From Chaetoceros tenuissimus (Eukaryota > Bacillariophyta > Thalassiosirophyceae > Chaetocerotales > Chaetocerotaceae), in contig BLLK01000051.1 of assembly GCA_021927905.1 (NCBI GenBank), positions 1,302,001-1,366,000 on the forward strand: a DNA stretch of 64,000 nucleotides. Reading direction: 5' to 3'. A model generated the notes under the pieces. The model saw nothing but the letters and a program-made list of their open reading frames with translations. It searched no databases and had not been told where the DNA came from. A program made the position numbers and the translations under genes. This document shows positions 34,895 through 45,520 of the stretch, piece after piece; position 1 is the first letter of the stretch; every line of letters begins with the position of its first letter.

Positions 34895-35310
34895 CCCATT
34901 AGCTCCACTTCTCGTTTCTGATTTTATAGGTTGTCTACTAGTTCGAAGTCCAAGAAATAAGGATGAGACGGTTTTGTTATCGCTATGAGTGCTTTCACTT
35001 GTTGATTGCTATTTTTGTTCGTTCTGCATCGGCATCATCGCAATTCTGAAAATCTATGCGGTACTTTGGAAAAAGGACCTTCTTTACACAATCTTGAACA
35101 TTCTATCTAATAAAACTCGAGGTGCACCTAGAGGTGCTCCTTAAATAATTTCTCCAGGAACAAAGTGCGTAGTTGAAGTTTAGGCCGTTTTAGGTCGTTT
35201 CAAATTTTAAATATGTGTAATTTAAATTAAAAACATAGAAGCAAGACAGAACACGACCAAATTATATAAATATCCTGGATTCTCGATTTCTGTTCTTCTA
35301 TTACCTCACC
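34895..35310. other. intergenic between two minus-strand genes
   Basis: About 416 bases. The frame of the LNR gene stays open for about 40 codons upstream of its ATG but holds no other ATG before a stop, so the start at 34894 was kept. Nothing else was recognised. Confidence 0.5.
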
Positions 35311-36231
35311 TTAACCGTTGATCACCTTGTTGCAGCCAATGTAATGCTCTAGATTGCGATGAGAATGACCATCATGTAAATGTTCATGTTCAAATCCGAA
35401 ATAATCCAAGTACTCTTGATAGGCAGTCAAGATTTCATCCGTCTCTAAGACTGAAAAGGATGTACACATACTACATCCATTCGAAAGAGTAAATGTTTCA
35501 CCCGATGCAAGTGTCACATGAATATTGTCCTTATCTATAATGTTCCAAGTGATTGTATCCCCAAGAGCGCTAGTCAAAAGCATAGACTCCTTTGGTTCAA
35601 TTTCCATACCTGCTACATTAAAATAATATTTCTTGACTTTGTGACTCGCTTCATCAATCGTTTCTTGAATCATGACTCTCTGTACATTAGAAATGAATTC
35701 ATCAGTCATCCAAGCTGTAGAAACAAGCATAAGTTCCACTTTATTCTGACTAACTTTGACTGCTTCTCCAAATTTATTAATGAGTGTATCACCATCCATC
35801 ATGACATCTTTACCGAATTCATAGGCTAACCAGGATGTCGCAAAGTTTGCACCCGCAAGGAGTACTACAAAGACGAGTAACCCTAGTACAATCCGTTTGT
35901 ATTTTCCAACTTTTCGATTATTTTCAACCGCCTGTTTGCAGGATTCAGCGATACCTTCATAGAGCTCTTGATTGTCAATCATTCCATTTTTGTCTTGATC
36001 CATTCTTTGAATCTGATGTACAATGATATCATGATATTTCTCATCAATGGCTTCAGATTTACGAAGGACGTTTGCTACTTCTAGGTATTGCTGAGAAGAG
36101 GTTGGTCTCGGGCCATCCTCCGAGAAGGATTCTTGATTCTAGTAATAATGAAATGAAGATTGGATGATGAGAATGGAAACAGATAGTAGTATGGATAGAT
36201 ATGTGTAGTCACTTACATTAGATTTACTCAT
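35311..36231 (-). CDS. Single-pass membrane protein with EF-hand loop
   Basis: Two exons: a tiny first coding exon, 36231-36217 (MSKSN, 15 nt), and 36138-35311, separated by a 78-nt intron; 280 residues. An EF-hand calcium loop, DQDKNGMIDNQE, follows a helix (EKYHDIIVHQIQRM). One transmembrane helix follows (IVLGLLVFVVLLAGANF), then a soluble domain of about 170 residues with two cysteines (NGCSMCTSF) and a His-rich end (HEHLHDGHSH) that could bind metal. The layout suggests a cytosolic calcium sensor coupled through the membrane to a lumenal or outer domain. It lies directly upstream of the LNR membrane-protein gene on the same strand. The outer domain was not recognised. Confidence 0.78.
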
Positions 36232-36577
36232 TTTTTCTTTGATGAAAAATTTCTAAGTAGTTTAGAATACTTTTAAGAGTCTCGAACAAAGTAAGGCTAA
36301 AACGAAAGGAATGTTGAGAGACCTTTTTCAACAACTTTGAACTTTTGTAAACCTTCATGCAGTTTTCAGATTTTAGTTGACATCTTAGGTGTTTTGGGGG
36401 GCACAGAGATCCATAATTTTTCACCCCTTCTTCCAATTCATACGGCCAGGAATGGAGTGCAATTAAGCTATCCCCATAGCCGATTATTGAGATAAAATGG
36501 CCTAATTTTACTTGTAAAATAACCTCCACATTTTCAGCTTGAAAAAGAAAAACGAATATCTTTTTACTTCCACATTT
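36232..36577. other. intergenic, left flank of the inverted-repeat element
   Basis: No gene. The last ~83 bases (36495-36577) match the left half of the empty site at 31394-31543. Confidence 0.6.
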
Positions 36578-39109
36578 GGGGCTTCGGGAATCCTCGTTTC
36601 GACGGGCTTACGGGAAAAATCTCAAAAATATGGCAGAAAAATGGAAAAATTCTATGCATCCCAATGTTTTCATATATTGCTGTATTGATGAGAACAATTC
36701 AATCTTTTCATGAATAGACTCATATATTATTTTACAAAGTAAAAAGCCCATAGAACCAATGAATATATCAGCATACAAGTGTACATATTGCATCGATCGG
36801 AATCCGCATTTGAGACCTTTTTTCGAGAAATAATGTATTCATACTTCTGTAATTCATAATGCAATACTTCTATTTCTTACACTGTAGAAACATTCATATT
36901 TCTTCAATAAGATCAACACGCATAGGAATATACAGGTGGCGCCTTCTCTCAAATTAAACACCACAATAGTAATCAGAGTAATCGACGAGCACTTGGAATT
37001 TCCCTATCTTCATGTCTGGTACGATGGTCCATCACTTTATTTATGAAGACTAAGAACAATTTTTTAAAGGGACAAACATTTGCTCCAACTTGATGATGCT
37101 TTGCAAAGATAGAGATTTAATCTTGTCTGCAACAGTTAAGATTCTTGTTGCGTTTGTGTTGTGAATGTACCATATATACAATACATGGACTTATTCCTTT
37201 TCGTTGCGTACATGTTGCGTCCTTCTAAAGCTCTGTAAAAAGAAATTCATACTTACATGACACAATCTCATCTTTTAAACCAACCACCAATCATACTCAG
37301 ATCCAAGTTTTCAAACAGGAATGTTGAGGAAGCAATCATGTACTAACTATATGTGACCAGTGCTTGACTTTCTTTATGTTGTCTTTTAACTGATCCCTGT
37401 ACTCTCTCTTATTGTATTCATTTCTCAGTAATATAGAGAAAGTACTACTTGTAGAGACAGTACTGTATTGTACACACCATCTGGAATCAAAACAGTTTCA
37501 GTACGTGTAGATTGCAGTTCACCGTCGTTGTGCAGATTTACTCTTTTACATACTTACTACTTATTATATCATTTCAATTTCTGGTTTGACCATTTTAGAT
37601 TTTCTTTTTTGGATTTTTGAGTCATTTGATTGTTTGTTTTGTTTTCATTTGTTTTCATTTGTTTTCATTTGTTTTCATTTGTTTTGTTTTGTTTTGTTTT
37701 GTTTTGTTTTGTTTTGTTTTGTTTTGTTTTGTTTTGTTTTGTTTTGTTTTGTTTTGTTTTGTTTTGTTTTGTTTTGTTTTGTTTTGTTTTGTTTTGTTTT
37801 GTTTTCATTTGTTTTGTTTTCATTTGATTTGATTTGATTTGTTTTCATTTGTTTTTGTTCCACTTCGTTCCATTTTGTTCCATTTTCCATACCAGTACGT
37901 ACGTACTTGGTTTTCGCCCAATTCCATTTGTTCCTTTTTGTTCCATTTCATTTGTTTTCATTTGTTTTCATTTGTTTTCATTTGTTTTCATTTGTTTTGT
38001 TTTCATTTGTTTTGTTTTGTTTTCATTTGTTTTGTTTTGTTTTCATTTGTTTTCAGTCCATATCATTTCTTTTCTTTTACGCTTTCTTTATGCCCTCACT
38101 TTGGTACATACAAGCCCTCTTGCAAGAATAACTTCTGTTTACTGATAGTCTTGTTGTACCTACGTACTCTTTCACATTGCTTCTTGTAACAACAAGCAAC
38201 ATCCCTTTCGTTGTCTTCCTTCAATAATAGATGGCAATTAAATACAAAACAAAACGAATTAAATCTATTTCAAATTCACCATTAGCAAAGAAACACACTT
38301 GGTCAGGCTAGATGTTCGCTCAATCATCAGAGAGAAGGTCAAACTCAGGAGTAGCTAAATTGATGGTCTTGCTTGTACTGCTACGCTGCAATAAGCAAGA
38401 AATGCCGATAAATGAGATGGTGATAAAGTATAACTTTGATCAGATATGCAAACTATGCAATGATGGATGAGCAGGAAGTCGTAGTTTCTTGCTTTCGACG
38501 ATGTCGTGAAAGAAACCACTCAGATAAGGTGGAATGAATTAACACGGTGGGTGATTTTGTTATTGATTGATATTCTGAACATCAAACCAAGCGCAGAATC
38601 CATTACAAAGTGCCATGATTAAGGTAAAGGCCAAAGCTAGAAAATCTCGAATGGGACAGACATAGAAAACAAAAATGAAGATAGGGAAATTCCAAGTGCT
38701 CGTCGATTACTCTGATTACTATTGTGGTGTTTAATTTGAGAGAAGGCGCCACCTGTATATTCATATGCGTGTTGATCTTATTGAAGAAATATGAATGTTT
38801 CTACAGTGTAAGAAATAGAAGCATGCATTATGAGTTACAGAAGTATGAATACATTATTTCTCGAAAAAAGGTCTCAAATGCGGATTCCGATCGATGCAAT
38901 ATGTACACTTGTATGCTGATATATTCATTGGTTCTATGGGCTTTTTACTTTGTAAAATAATATATGAGTCTATTCATGAAAAGATTGAATTGTTCTCATC
39001 AATACAGCAATATATGAAAACATTGGGATGCATCGAATTTTTCCATTTTTCTGCCATATTTTTGAGATTTTTCCCGTAAGCCCGTCGAAACGAGGATTCC
39101 CGAAGCCCC
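36578..39109. mobile_element. Non-autonomous foldback-like element with ~435 bp inverted termini
   Basis: Left terminus 36578-37013 and right terminus 38676-39109 are reverse complements with only a few differences. Both outer ends read GGGGCTTCGGGAATCCTCG inward. The 1.66 kb core holds no transposase frame but a long pentanucleotide array (37681-37805) in a larger GTTTT/CATTT-rich tract. The flanking sequence is found uninterrupted at 31394-31543, which supports insertion as a unit. Flanks are T-rich (ACATTT on the left, TTTGCAG on the right), so a short T-rich target duplication is possible but cannot be sized. It may be moved by an enzyme encoded elsewhere. Confidence 0.75.
37631..38060. 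repeat. GTTTT/CATTT satellite tract
   Basis: About 25 uninterrupted GTTTT units run from 37681 to 37805, flanked by GTTTTCATTT decanucleotide repeats on both sides (about 37636-37680 and 37940-38060). Long Phe-rich or Lys/Asn/Thr-rich frames on either strand arise from this repeat and are not genes. Confidence 0.95.
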
Positions 39110-39303
39110 TTTGCAGTGCCATAATTACATATGTCAGTGGGAATAATATGCAGTCATTAGAATTTAAAATGAGAAGAAACAAACAATGCGCAGTCATTTT
39201 TAAAATAAATGAATTGGATTATTATAATTAGAGAGGACTGGTATTAGGTATTAGTTCATAAAATTTGGAAATCAATGTGTAATACTCAAGTTGGAATCAA
39301 TGG
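39110..39303. other. Right flank of the element and start of a segmental duplication
   Basis: No gene. The first ~56 bases match the right half of the empty site at 31394-31543; homology with the Mpo1-like gene then begins at 39304. Confidence 0.6.
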
Positions 39304-40088
39304 CGAGGCTTCCTTTCCTTCGCATCTATAACCGATGCACTTGGCTTCTACGGTGTCTATCATCGAGACCCAATCAATCAAATCATCCACTTCTTTGGTG
39401 TCCCATGCATCATATGGAGCCTCATTGTCTTTTTATGCCATTTGAATCTACCCCTCTTGCATGTCAAAATTCGTATACCTTTCATTGCACCACATGATGT
39501 ATCGTATGCTACACTAGTGACTGCAATGTATATTGGTTTCTACCTTTATCTAGATCATTTCGGTGGAGTTTTATATTCACCATTTGCGTGTGGAATGTAT
39601 GCTTTGGGTGTGAATATGATGAGTCAAGATCAAAATGTGGCAAAAGTAGAATCACAGAAAAAGGAAAAGAAATGTAAAAGTTGGACTGGAACAGGTCGTT
39701 TATTGAGATTAGCTGCAATTGTTCATTTTACAGGTAAGTGTGAAGTATAGAAATATATGTAGATGAATTATGTATTGCATCTCTTTTTTATAATGCGAAA
39801 TTGAATTTCTATAACTCATACTTATTTACTTCAATTCATTTTATAGGATGGTATGTCCAGATTCATCCAGGACATGGTATATTCGAAGGTGCAAAACCAG
39901 CTGTATTACAGAGTATAGGCGGTGCATTGACAAGTGCTCCTTTATTTGCATACTATGAAGGATTATGGTTTATTGGGTTGAATAAAGGATTGCAAGAGGA
40001 AACGAAATTACTCGTGGATCAATATACTGTAGAATTGTGTAAAAAGGGAATCAACATGCGGGCATGTGCTGATTATGATTTGAATTAA
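39304..40088 (+). pseudogene. 5'-truncated copy of the Mpo1-like gene
   Basis: Nearly identical to 29091-29875, beginning at RGFLSF, so the first ~22 codons and the ATG are gone. Upstream in frame a TAA is reached at 39280-39282 without any ATG. The 113-nt intron is kept (39734-39846) with both splice sites, so the copy arose from DNA and not from mRNA. The rest of the frame is open, with changes such as VKIRIP for VKIHIP and FACGMYALGV for FAYGMYALAV. Unless an unseen upstream exon supplies a start, no full protein is made. Confidence 0.8.
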
Positions 40089-40426
40089 TTAAATATTTAT
40101 TAAATTTTTAAATGTATGAAACAAACAAGATGATGATAACTTTGCACTCCAATATCCTTGTGTAATGTGTTAAACACGACGTTGGAATGTTTCTCAATTT
40201 TAGTTGTGTCATATTACAGGCAACAATTTCATAATGAAAGTCAACGAATTCATGAGATGATTTCTCCGAATTACAATATCTTGAAGTCAATTGAGATAAC
40301 AAAATGCATTTTTGTTTTTTGAAAAAAGGAAATAAAAGAGGAATGAATGAATCATCCGTTAGCGTCCGTTACATTGCTTTATCTAGCTCTCTATCTAGCT
40401 CTCTAGCTAGTTAATAAAGAAAAAGA

Positions 40427-40433
40427 TGACGTC
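40427..40433 (+). promoter_or_regulatory. TGACGTC motif (CO2/cAMP-response-like)
   Basis: 187 bases upstream of the bestrophin 1 start codon. TGACGT-type elements upstream of the Phaeodactylum carbonic anhydrase gene PtCA1 mediate repression by CO2 through cAMP and bZIP factors. Its function here is inference. Confidence 0.45.
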
Positions 40434-40469
40434 GAAAGATTTTACAAAAGGCCTTACATAACCTCACGA

Positions 40470-40477
40470 TGACGTCA
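40470..40477 (+). promoter_or_regulatory. Palindromic TGACGTCA (CRE-like) motif
   Basis: A perfect 8-bp cAMP-response-element palindrome 144 bases upstream of the bestrophin 1 ATG, 43 bases downstream of another TGACGTC. A further TGACGTAA lies in intron 1 (40902-40909). Confidence 0.5.
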
Positions 40478-40613
40478 GTATCGCCTCACATACACATCTC
40501 ATCGAGAAAGATTTTCACACTCTTCACGTTCATCTTTGCAGCAACAATTGATACAACTAAAACTTCCCTTCAACTCTATTGAAAGTCTCAAGCTTTCATA
40601 GTCCAATTGCCAC

Positions 40614-42350
40614 ATGCCATCGTACCGTAAATCAGCAGTGACACTGGCTCTCTTGAGTTCAGTCTTTGGAGCTCAAGCCGCATTCGCTCCTCAGACATCA
40701 GTCACTTCCTCCGCAGCAATTTCAAGTGCACTCAAGTCTCCCACAGCTCTCAATGGAATTGATTCACCTTCAACTCCTCCAGAAGACATTGCACCTGATT
40801 TCTTCCAGAAGTACGGAGAAGGATCTCGTTTCTACCGTAGAACTGTTTATACTCACGATGATTGGGTACGTCTTTCTATTTCTCACATGGACACATCATG
40901 ATGACGTAATTGAATTCTTATCATCTCATCTTTGTTTTTTGAAATACAGGTAAAGCACAGATCAGCAGACCGATTCTTTCGTCAAATTGGTAACTTTGCA
41001 AGTAGTGGAGTATACAAGTCTCTCTTCAAGGAGGTGACTGCCGTTACAACCGTTGCTTCCTTTGTGGTAGTATGGAACATGATCTTTGGAGATTATACTG
41101 ATTTAGAAGGAGTGAAACATGCTGGTATCATGAAGGATTCCTTTATCCCTGCTCTTTCCCTTCCTCTTGTTCCTTTTACTCTCAGTAGTCCTTCCCTTGG
41201 TCTTTTGCTTGGTAAGTAGGAGATGCAACTCAAATCGTCAATTGCTGTGAAATATTGTTCTCTTTTTCGTATCTAATGTTTCGTTCTTCCTTTTGCAGTA
41301 TTCCGTACCAATACTTCCTACAAGAGATGGGATGAAGCGCGTAAAAACTGGGGAATGAATATTAACCATACCCGTGATCTTGTACGTCTTGGAACTGCAT
41401 ACTATGATAGAGCATCTGTTCCACCAGAACGTGCAGAAGAAGATCTCAAACGCCTAGCGGACAATACTTGGGCATTTGTACGTAGTATGAAGCGTCATCT
41501 ATCTCCAGAATGGGAAGATGAAGAAGCATTTAAAAAAGAATTGAAGGAGAAACTCCCTGCTGATCAAGCTGAACGTATCATCAACGCAGCACATAGACCT
41601 AATCGTGCTCTTCAAGATCTTTCCACTAGTATTGAGAATTTACCTATGCATTTCATGAGAAGAGGAGAGATTCATGCTGCAGCAACTATTTTTGAGGATA
41701 ACCTTGGTTCTTCCGAGCGTTTGTTGACTTCTCCTATTCCTGTATTCTACTCTAGACATACTGCTAGATTTCTTTCGATTTGGTTGTTGATGCTTCCGTT
41801 TGCACTTTGGGGACCACTTGGAAATTCATGGAATCATATCAATCTTATTCCAGTTATGACAATTCTTTCACTATTTTTGTTTGGTATTGAAGAATTGGCT
41901 ACTCAGCTTGAAGAACCATTTACTATTCTTCCAATGCAGGGATTTTGTGATAAGATTTACAACTGGTGCCAAGAGATTGTTTCCTTCAAGCCTGGTGACA
42001 ATGGTATGCCAGTTTATTACTATGATAACTATGCGGTGGATGTAAATGAGAATAGTGCAAAGGGTGTCAAGGCACAACCAGTTGCAGGAAGTGGAGCTGC
42101 TGCAGTTGGAGCTACCGTTGCTGCTTCTGCTGCTGTGACAGAAAATATTGTTTTGGAGCCAGAGGAACATGTGAATGGTGATGCAGAGAAGCCAAAGAGA
42201 GGATTCTTCAGAAGAGCTGTAGCTTCCTCTGAACCAGAAGGACCAAAAACATCTCCACAAGCTGCTGCTGAAGAGCAAGTTATCAATGGAGATGCATCCA
42301 AGAAGCGTTATGTAGTAGCTCGTCGTGCTATTGGAATCAGCAGAGACTAA
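40614..42350 (+). CDS. Plastid-targeted bestrophin-like channel protein 1
   Basis: Exons 40614-40865, 40950-41211 and 41299-42350, introns 84 and 87 nt; 521 residues. The start MPSYRKSAVTLALLSS is a signal peptide ending at the plastid-targeting motif AQA/AFAP (Phe24), followed by a Ser/Thr-rich transit region. The mature protein is of the bestrophin (RFP-TM, UPF0187) family: hydrophobic segments around TTVASFVVVWNMIF and SLPLVPFTLSSPSLGLLL, the family motif KRWDEARKNWG, and a conserved EELATQLEEPFTILPMQGFCDKI near the end. In diatoms and green algae, bestrophin-like proteins in the thylakoid are linked to bicarbonate supply to the pyrenoid; this role is inferred here. The Ala/Pro/Glu-rich C-terminal extension (about 110 residues) is absent from bestrophin 2. 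Confidence 0.9.
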
Positions 42351-42675
42351 ACATCTTCTATATGAATAATGTTCATGTATATTTTGATGCATGCTATGAA
42401 ACCTAGATGGCTTTTAGAACGTAGGATAATAGTCATAAGAGCATGTCTATAATTTTATTCTCTATCTCATCTCTCCGCTTGCATTCGGTTTATTACTTCC
42501 GAAAGTTTTGTCATGGAATATACATTCACTAGGACAAGTTACTCGATCTAATTTCTCTTCGAAAAAACAACGCTTTCTTGACATGTAAGTTTATATTATA
42601 TTTTATAAAGCATGCCTACTATTATCTATGGAGTCACGCCTGGTATCTTTTATTTTCTTTACTTTCACTTTTGAA
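42351..42675. other. intergenic, convergent 3' ends
   Basis: 325 bases between bestrophin 1 (+) and the silaffin-like gene (-). Nothing was recognised beyond the expected 3' UTRs. Confidence 0.5.
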
Positions 42676-44838
42676 TTACCTCAAAGCTTTCGGCTTTTTC
42701 TTCATTATTTTCTTCGTTGCAGTCTCTAAACTCATTGTTGAAGGTACTGCAACAGTCTCAGTTCCTAAAGACGAAGATTTCACTACCTTTACTTTCTTCA
42801 TCTTTTTAGGTAAGCTCGACGAAGAGGTTGAGCTAGCCTTGACTGATTTCGATCCTCCTGAGCTTTCAGCTTTACTCATTTTCGATGTCTGCTGCGTAGG
42901 AGTAACACTTGCCTTGGAAGACTTGGTCGAGCCTTCGGCCTTGCTCATTTTCGAGGTGACGCCACCAGCCTTTCCACTGCTCGAATTTTTAGATCTCTTC
43001 AATTTCTTCATTTTGGAAGTACCTCCAGCCTTGGTAATCTTGGTGGAAGCAATCACTCCATCGCTTCCTTTGGCAGACTTGACCATTTTTGCACCAGAAT
43101 GCATGTGAGCATATGATACCTCGGCGTAACACGAAGGTTCTTCCGGATGGAAATAGATTGTATGGAAGAAATTCATTGCATCTGTCTCTGAGCAAACATT
43201 TGGTATACACTCCCACATACCAATCGAGTCCACCATTGCAGTTGCATTGATATCAGTACAAATATCTGTAAGTTTCCAATCTGTTTGTACAGCAGTCCCA
43301 TTGAGGCTCTCGCAAGCTTCCGAAAACTCTTCAAGAGCAGTTTCGTTTCCATTGTACTCGCAGAATTGAAGAGCATCCTCTGGATCACTACATTCCATCA
43401 AGGTGTCAATGACGTAATGACGGTTAGGATTCAGATATGGATCAACGCCCATTTCATTTCCATAAAATCCCATCATTTCAAACTGACATTGACGATCGAT
43501 TGGTCTCCCCCCACTAATTCCAGATTTTGGCACCTTTATTTTCTTTTCCTTCTTGACAGTCTTTACCGTCTTGGAGCTCTTTACAGACTTGGAAGCCTTT
43601 TTCGAACTAGATTTTGGTTCTTTTGCACTTGATTTGGAAGATTTTGCCGACTTGGAAGAATCATCTTCATCCATAGGAACACTTTCGTCAATAGAAACAT
43701 TGACCTCGCACAAATCATTATCACCTTCTAATAATACAATTTCCATCAACACTTTTGAGGCATGATATCCACAGGAAGTTGGAAGACAAACAGGAACATG
43801 AGTATATTTCATGGAATTCAAAGCATCATCTAGACAAGCTTCTCCGTACATCCAGCTTGCATAAAAAGTTGTCCCAAGGCTATCAGTACAATTCGAAGTA
43901 AATAGATCAAGTTCTTCTTCGTGTTTCTCTTTTTCAAATATGAATTCATAATCAACAGGTCCAACCAAGTTGGTGACTTGCAACGTAACCAATGTAGAGG
44001 ATACAGTATAAAATTCAGGAAAGACTTGTGCAAAGTCTTGTTGGCATTCCATACTAACTCCAGGAGGAAGCTCGAACTCATCATCATTATTTTCCTCTTC
44101 ATCATCAGTTTCATAGTAACTGGAAGGAGCACCTGTAACATTTTCAACATTGGTAACGTTGTCTACAATTTCCTTCACCTCATCGTCAACCATGACTTGA
44201 TCATCTTCACTAGGTTCAGGCTCTAATGGAATCACAATTTGACAACTTTCCTTTGGCCGTTCAGTTTCATTGAAAAAACTGTAATTGCTCACTGTCATAT
44301 TATCACAATCTTCAAATGGATTCACTTGCATAGCAATCACTTCACTTGTAATTTTGATATCCCCATCAGTTCCTCCACACATTCTCGAAACACATGCTGG
44401 ATAATTCACATAATTGAAAGTAGAACTTTCACCTCCACACTGTGAAAACTCAATATCTGCTAAAAGAGTCATTCCCATTCCACCTTGACCACAAATGTCT
44501 ACAAACTGATTGAGTAGACCGGCTAGTTCCTCATCAGTCAAGCCATCACTTTCCAACATTTCAACCCTGATGGCATCCAATAACTCTCCTCTTCTTCCTT
44601 CTTCGGAAGTTAGTTCAAATTCCGTCTGATCCATACATACACATTCTCCATCGGGATCTATACCAGTTCCATTTCCATGTGCATCCATAGTTTGTACATC
44701 TTCATCAAAGTAATACCAGTAGTATTCCTGCAGAGCTCTTGGAATATTCTTGATAGTCGGTAGAAATTGTTCGATATTGATTGCATTCGTAGATGCTGAC
44801 GATGCAAGCAGGGTTGCAACTGTCGTCTTGAATTTCAT
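42676..44838 (-). CDS. Silaffin-like secreted Ser/Lys-rich protein with Cys modules
   Basis: Single exon, 720 residues, with signal peptide MKFKTTVATLLASSAS. Three acidic Cys-containing modules (about 55-230, 265-390 and 440-590) share a pattern ending C-x4-C, as in NYPACVSRMC, VPVCLPTSC and WECIPNVC. Between modules 2 and 3 and at the C-terminus (about 590-720) are Ser/Lys-rich stretches with repeated KSSK, KSAK and SKMSK units. Ser/Lys clusters with K-x-x-K spacing are the modified, silica-forming parts of silaffins and cingulins, and similar clusters steer proteins to diatom silica; a frustule or girdle-band role is inferred. Acidic modules next to basic clusters fit charge-driven assembly. 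Multiple N-x-S/T sites also support secretion. Confidence 0.72.
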   Translation of the reverse strand: MKFKTTVATLLASSASTNAINIEQFLPTIKNIPRALQEYYWYYFDEDVQTMDAHGNGTGIDPDGECVCMDQTEFELTSEEGRRGELLDAIRVEMLESDGLTDEELAGLLNQFVDICGQGGMGMTLLADIEFSQCGGESSTFNYVNYPACVSRMCGGTDGDIKITSEVIAMQVNPFEDCDNMTVSNYSFFNETERPKESCQIVIPLEPEPSEDDQVMVDDEVKEIVDNVTNVENVTGAPSSYYETDDEEENNDDEFELPPGVSMECQQDFAQVFPEFYTVSSTLVTLQVTNLVGPVDYEFIFEKEKHEEELDLFTSNCTDSLGTTFYASWMYGEACLDDALNSMKYTHVPVCLPTSCGYHASKVLMEIVLLEGDNDLCEVNVSIDESVPMDEDDSSKSAKSSKSSAKEPKSSSKKASKSVKSSKTVKTVKKEKKIKVPKSGISGGRPIDRQCQFEMMGFYGNEMGVDPYLNPNRHYVIDTLMECSDPEDALQFCEYNGNETALEEFSEACESLNGTAVQTDWKLTDICTDINATAMVDSIGMWECIPNVCSETDAMNFFHTIYFHPEEPSCYAEVSYAHMHSGAKMVKSAKGSDGVIASTKITKAGGTSKMKKLKRSKNSSSGKAGGVTSKMSKAEGSTKSSKASVTPTQQTSKMSKAESSGGSKSVKASSTSSSSLPKKMKKVKVVKSSSLGTETVAVPSTMSLETATKKIMKKKPKALR

Positions 44839-45520
44839 ATTGTTTGTAATGTAATGTAGTTTTGAATATACTATTTGCTAGTGGTCTCTCTATTTCTTGT
44901 AGGAATGTGCTTCCTTTATCGATGGTGTTGACAACTACAGCACGCTTGATACTTTCAAGACAGTGAAGGATGCATGAGGATCACATTTACCTTGCAAAAT
45001 GTGTGAAAATTTGAAATGTGACATGCACAACTGACTAGAAAAATAGATTAAAAATTTAGATGATTTTGGAATATGCTTCATTTCACCTCTATAGTATGGA
45101 ATTTGACATTTCTTTTTTTTACATCTCATCTTATATGTGTGTAGTTGATACTTTAGGTATATGTCATGTATCAAAATGTATTGTATGGCTTTGGGAGGAG
45201 CATAGTCCATGCATTGAATCCTGCAACTTTTTCCGACATACAAGAACCCTCGAACGAGGAACATGTGAGTAGCTCCAATGTGTGACAAACACTGCAGTCG
45301 TCAATATGAGCTATTTAGCTCCAATAATGAGATGAATTGACACTGACTTCTTTCGATCGTTTAGGTTATGAACCGCATGATGAAATGATGACGTATGACA
45401 AACACATCACTCTCTCGAGAACAACAACAAAAGAGCAGCATCTATCATCTGTATCAACTGTTGCAATCAATAAGTAGATTCTATCTGTCCAAAGTGAATT
45501 ACCACAAACAAAAAGATTCA
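44839..45520. other. intergenic, divergent promoters
   Basis: About 680 bases between the silaffin-like gene (-) and bestrophin 2 (+). A TGACGT motif lies at 45389-45394. No gene was accepted; a 117-codon minus frame at 44935 lacks any supporting feature. Confidence 0.55.
45389..45394 (+). promoter_or_regulatory. TGACGT motif upstream of bestrophin 2
   Basis: 132 bases before the bestrophin 2 start, matching in core and approximate distance the motifs before bestrophin 1. Function by analogy with diatom CO2/cAMP-responsive elements is inferred. Confidence 0.4.

Larger units (their letters stand above)
40089..40613. other. intergenic, promoter of bestrophin gene 1
   Basis: No gene. The first ~320 bases are the duplicated 3' flank of the Mpo1-like gene; the rest holds tandem CTAGCTCT repeats (about 40382-40410) and two TGACGTC motifs. 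Confidence 0.6.

Noticed and set aside
37681-37805. Possible CRISPR-like array
   Set aside because: The repeat is a 5-bp microsatellite without spacers in a eukaryotic genome.
37586-38189. Long Phe-rich and Lys/Asn/Thr-rich open frames on both strands
   Set aside because: They are translations of the GTTTT/CATTT satellite; all frames are open because the repeat lacks stops.
36608-39079. Identical 61-codon frames at 36608-36793 (-) and 38894-39079 (+)
   Set aside because: They are the same part of the two inverted termini of the mobile element, and no start context, domain or homology supports coding.
39291-39497. Frame at the start of the truncated Mpo1-like copy
   Set aside because: It reads the homologous sequence in a frame different from the real protein and arises only because the ATG is fused out of frame.
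44935-45288. 117-codon minus-strand frame between the silaffin-like gene and bestrophin 2
   Set aside because: Biased Lys/Ile/His composition without domain, located in a divergent promoter region.
45395-45520. 42-codon N-terminal extension of bestrophin 2
   Set aside because: The signal peptide and plastid motif start at the internal ATG (45521), as in bestrophin 1; the extension would hide them.
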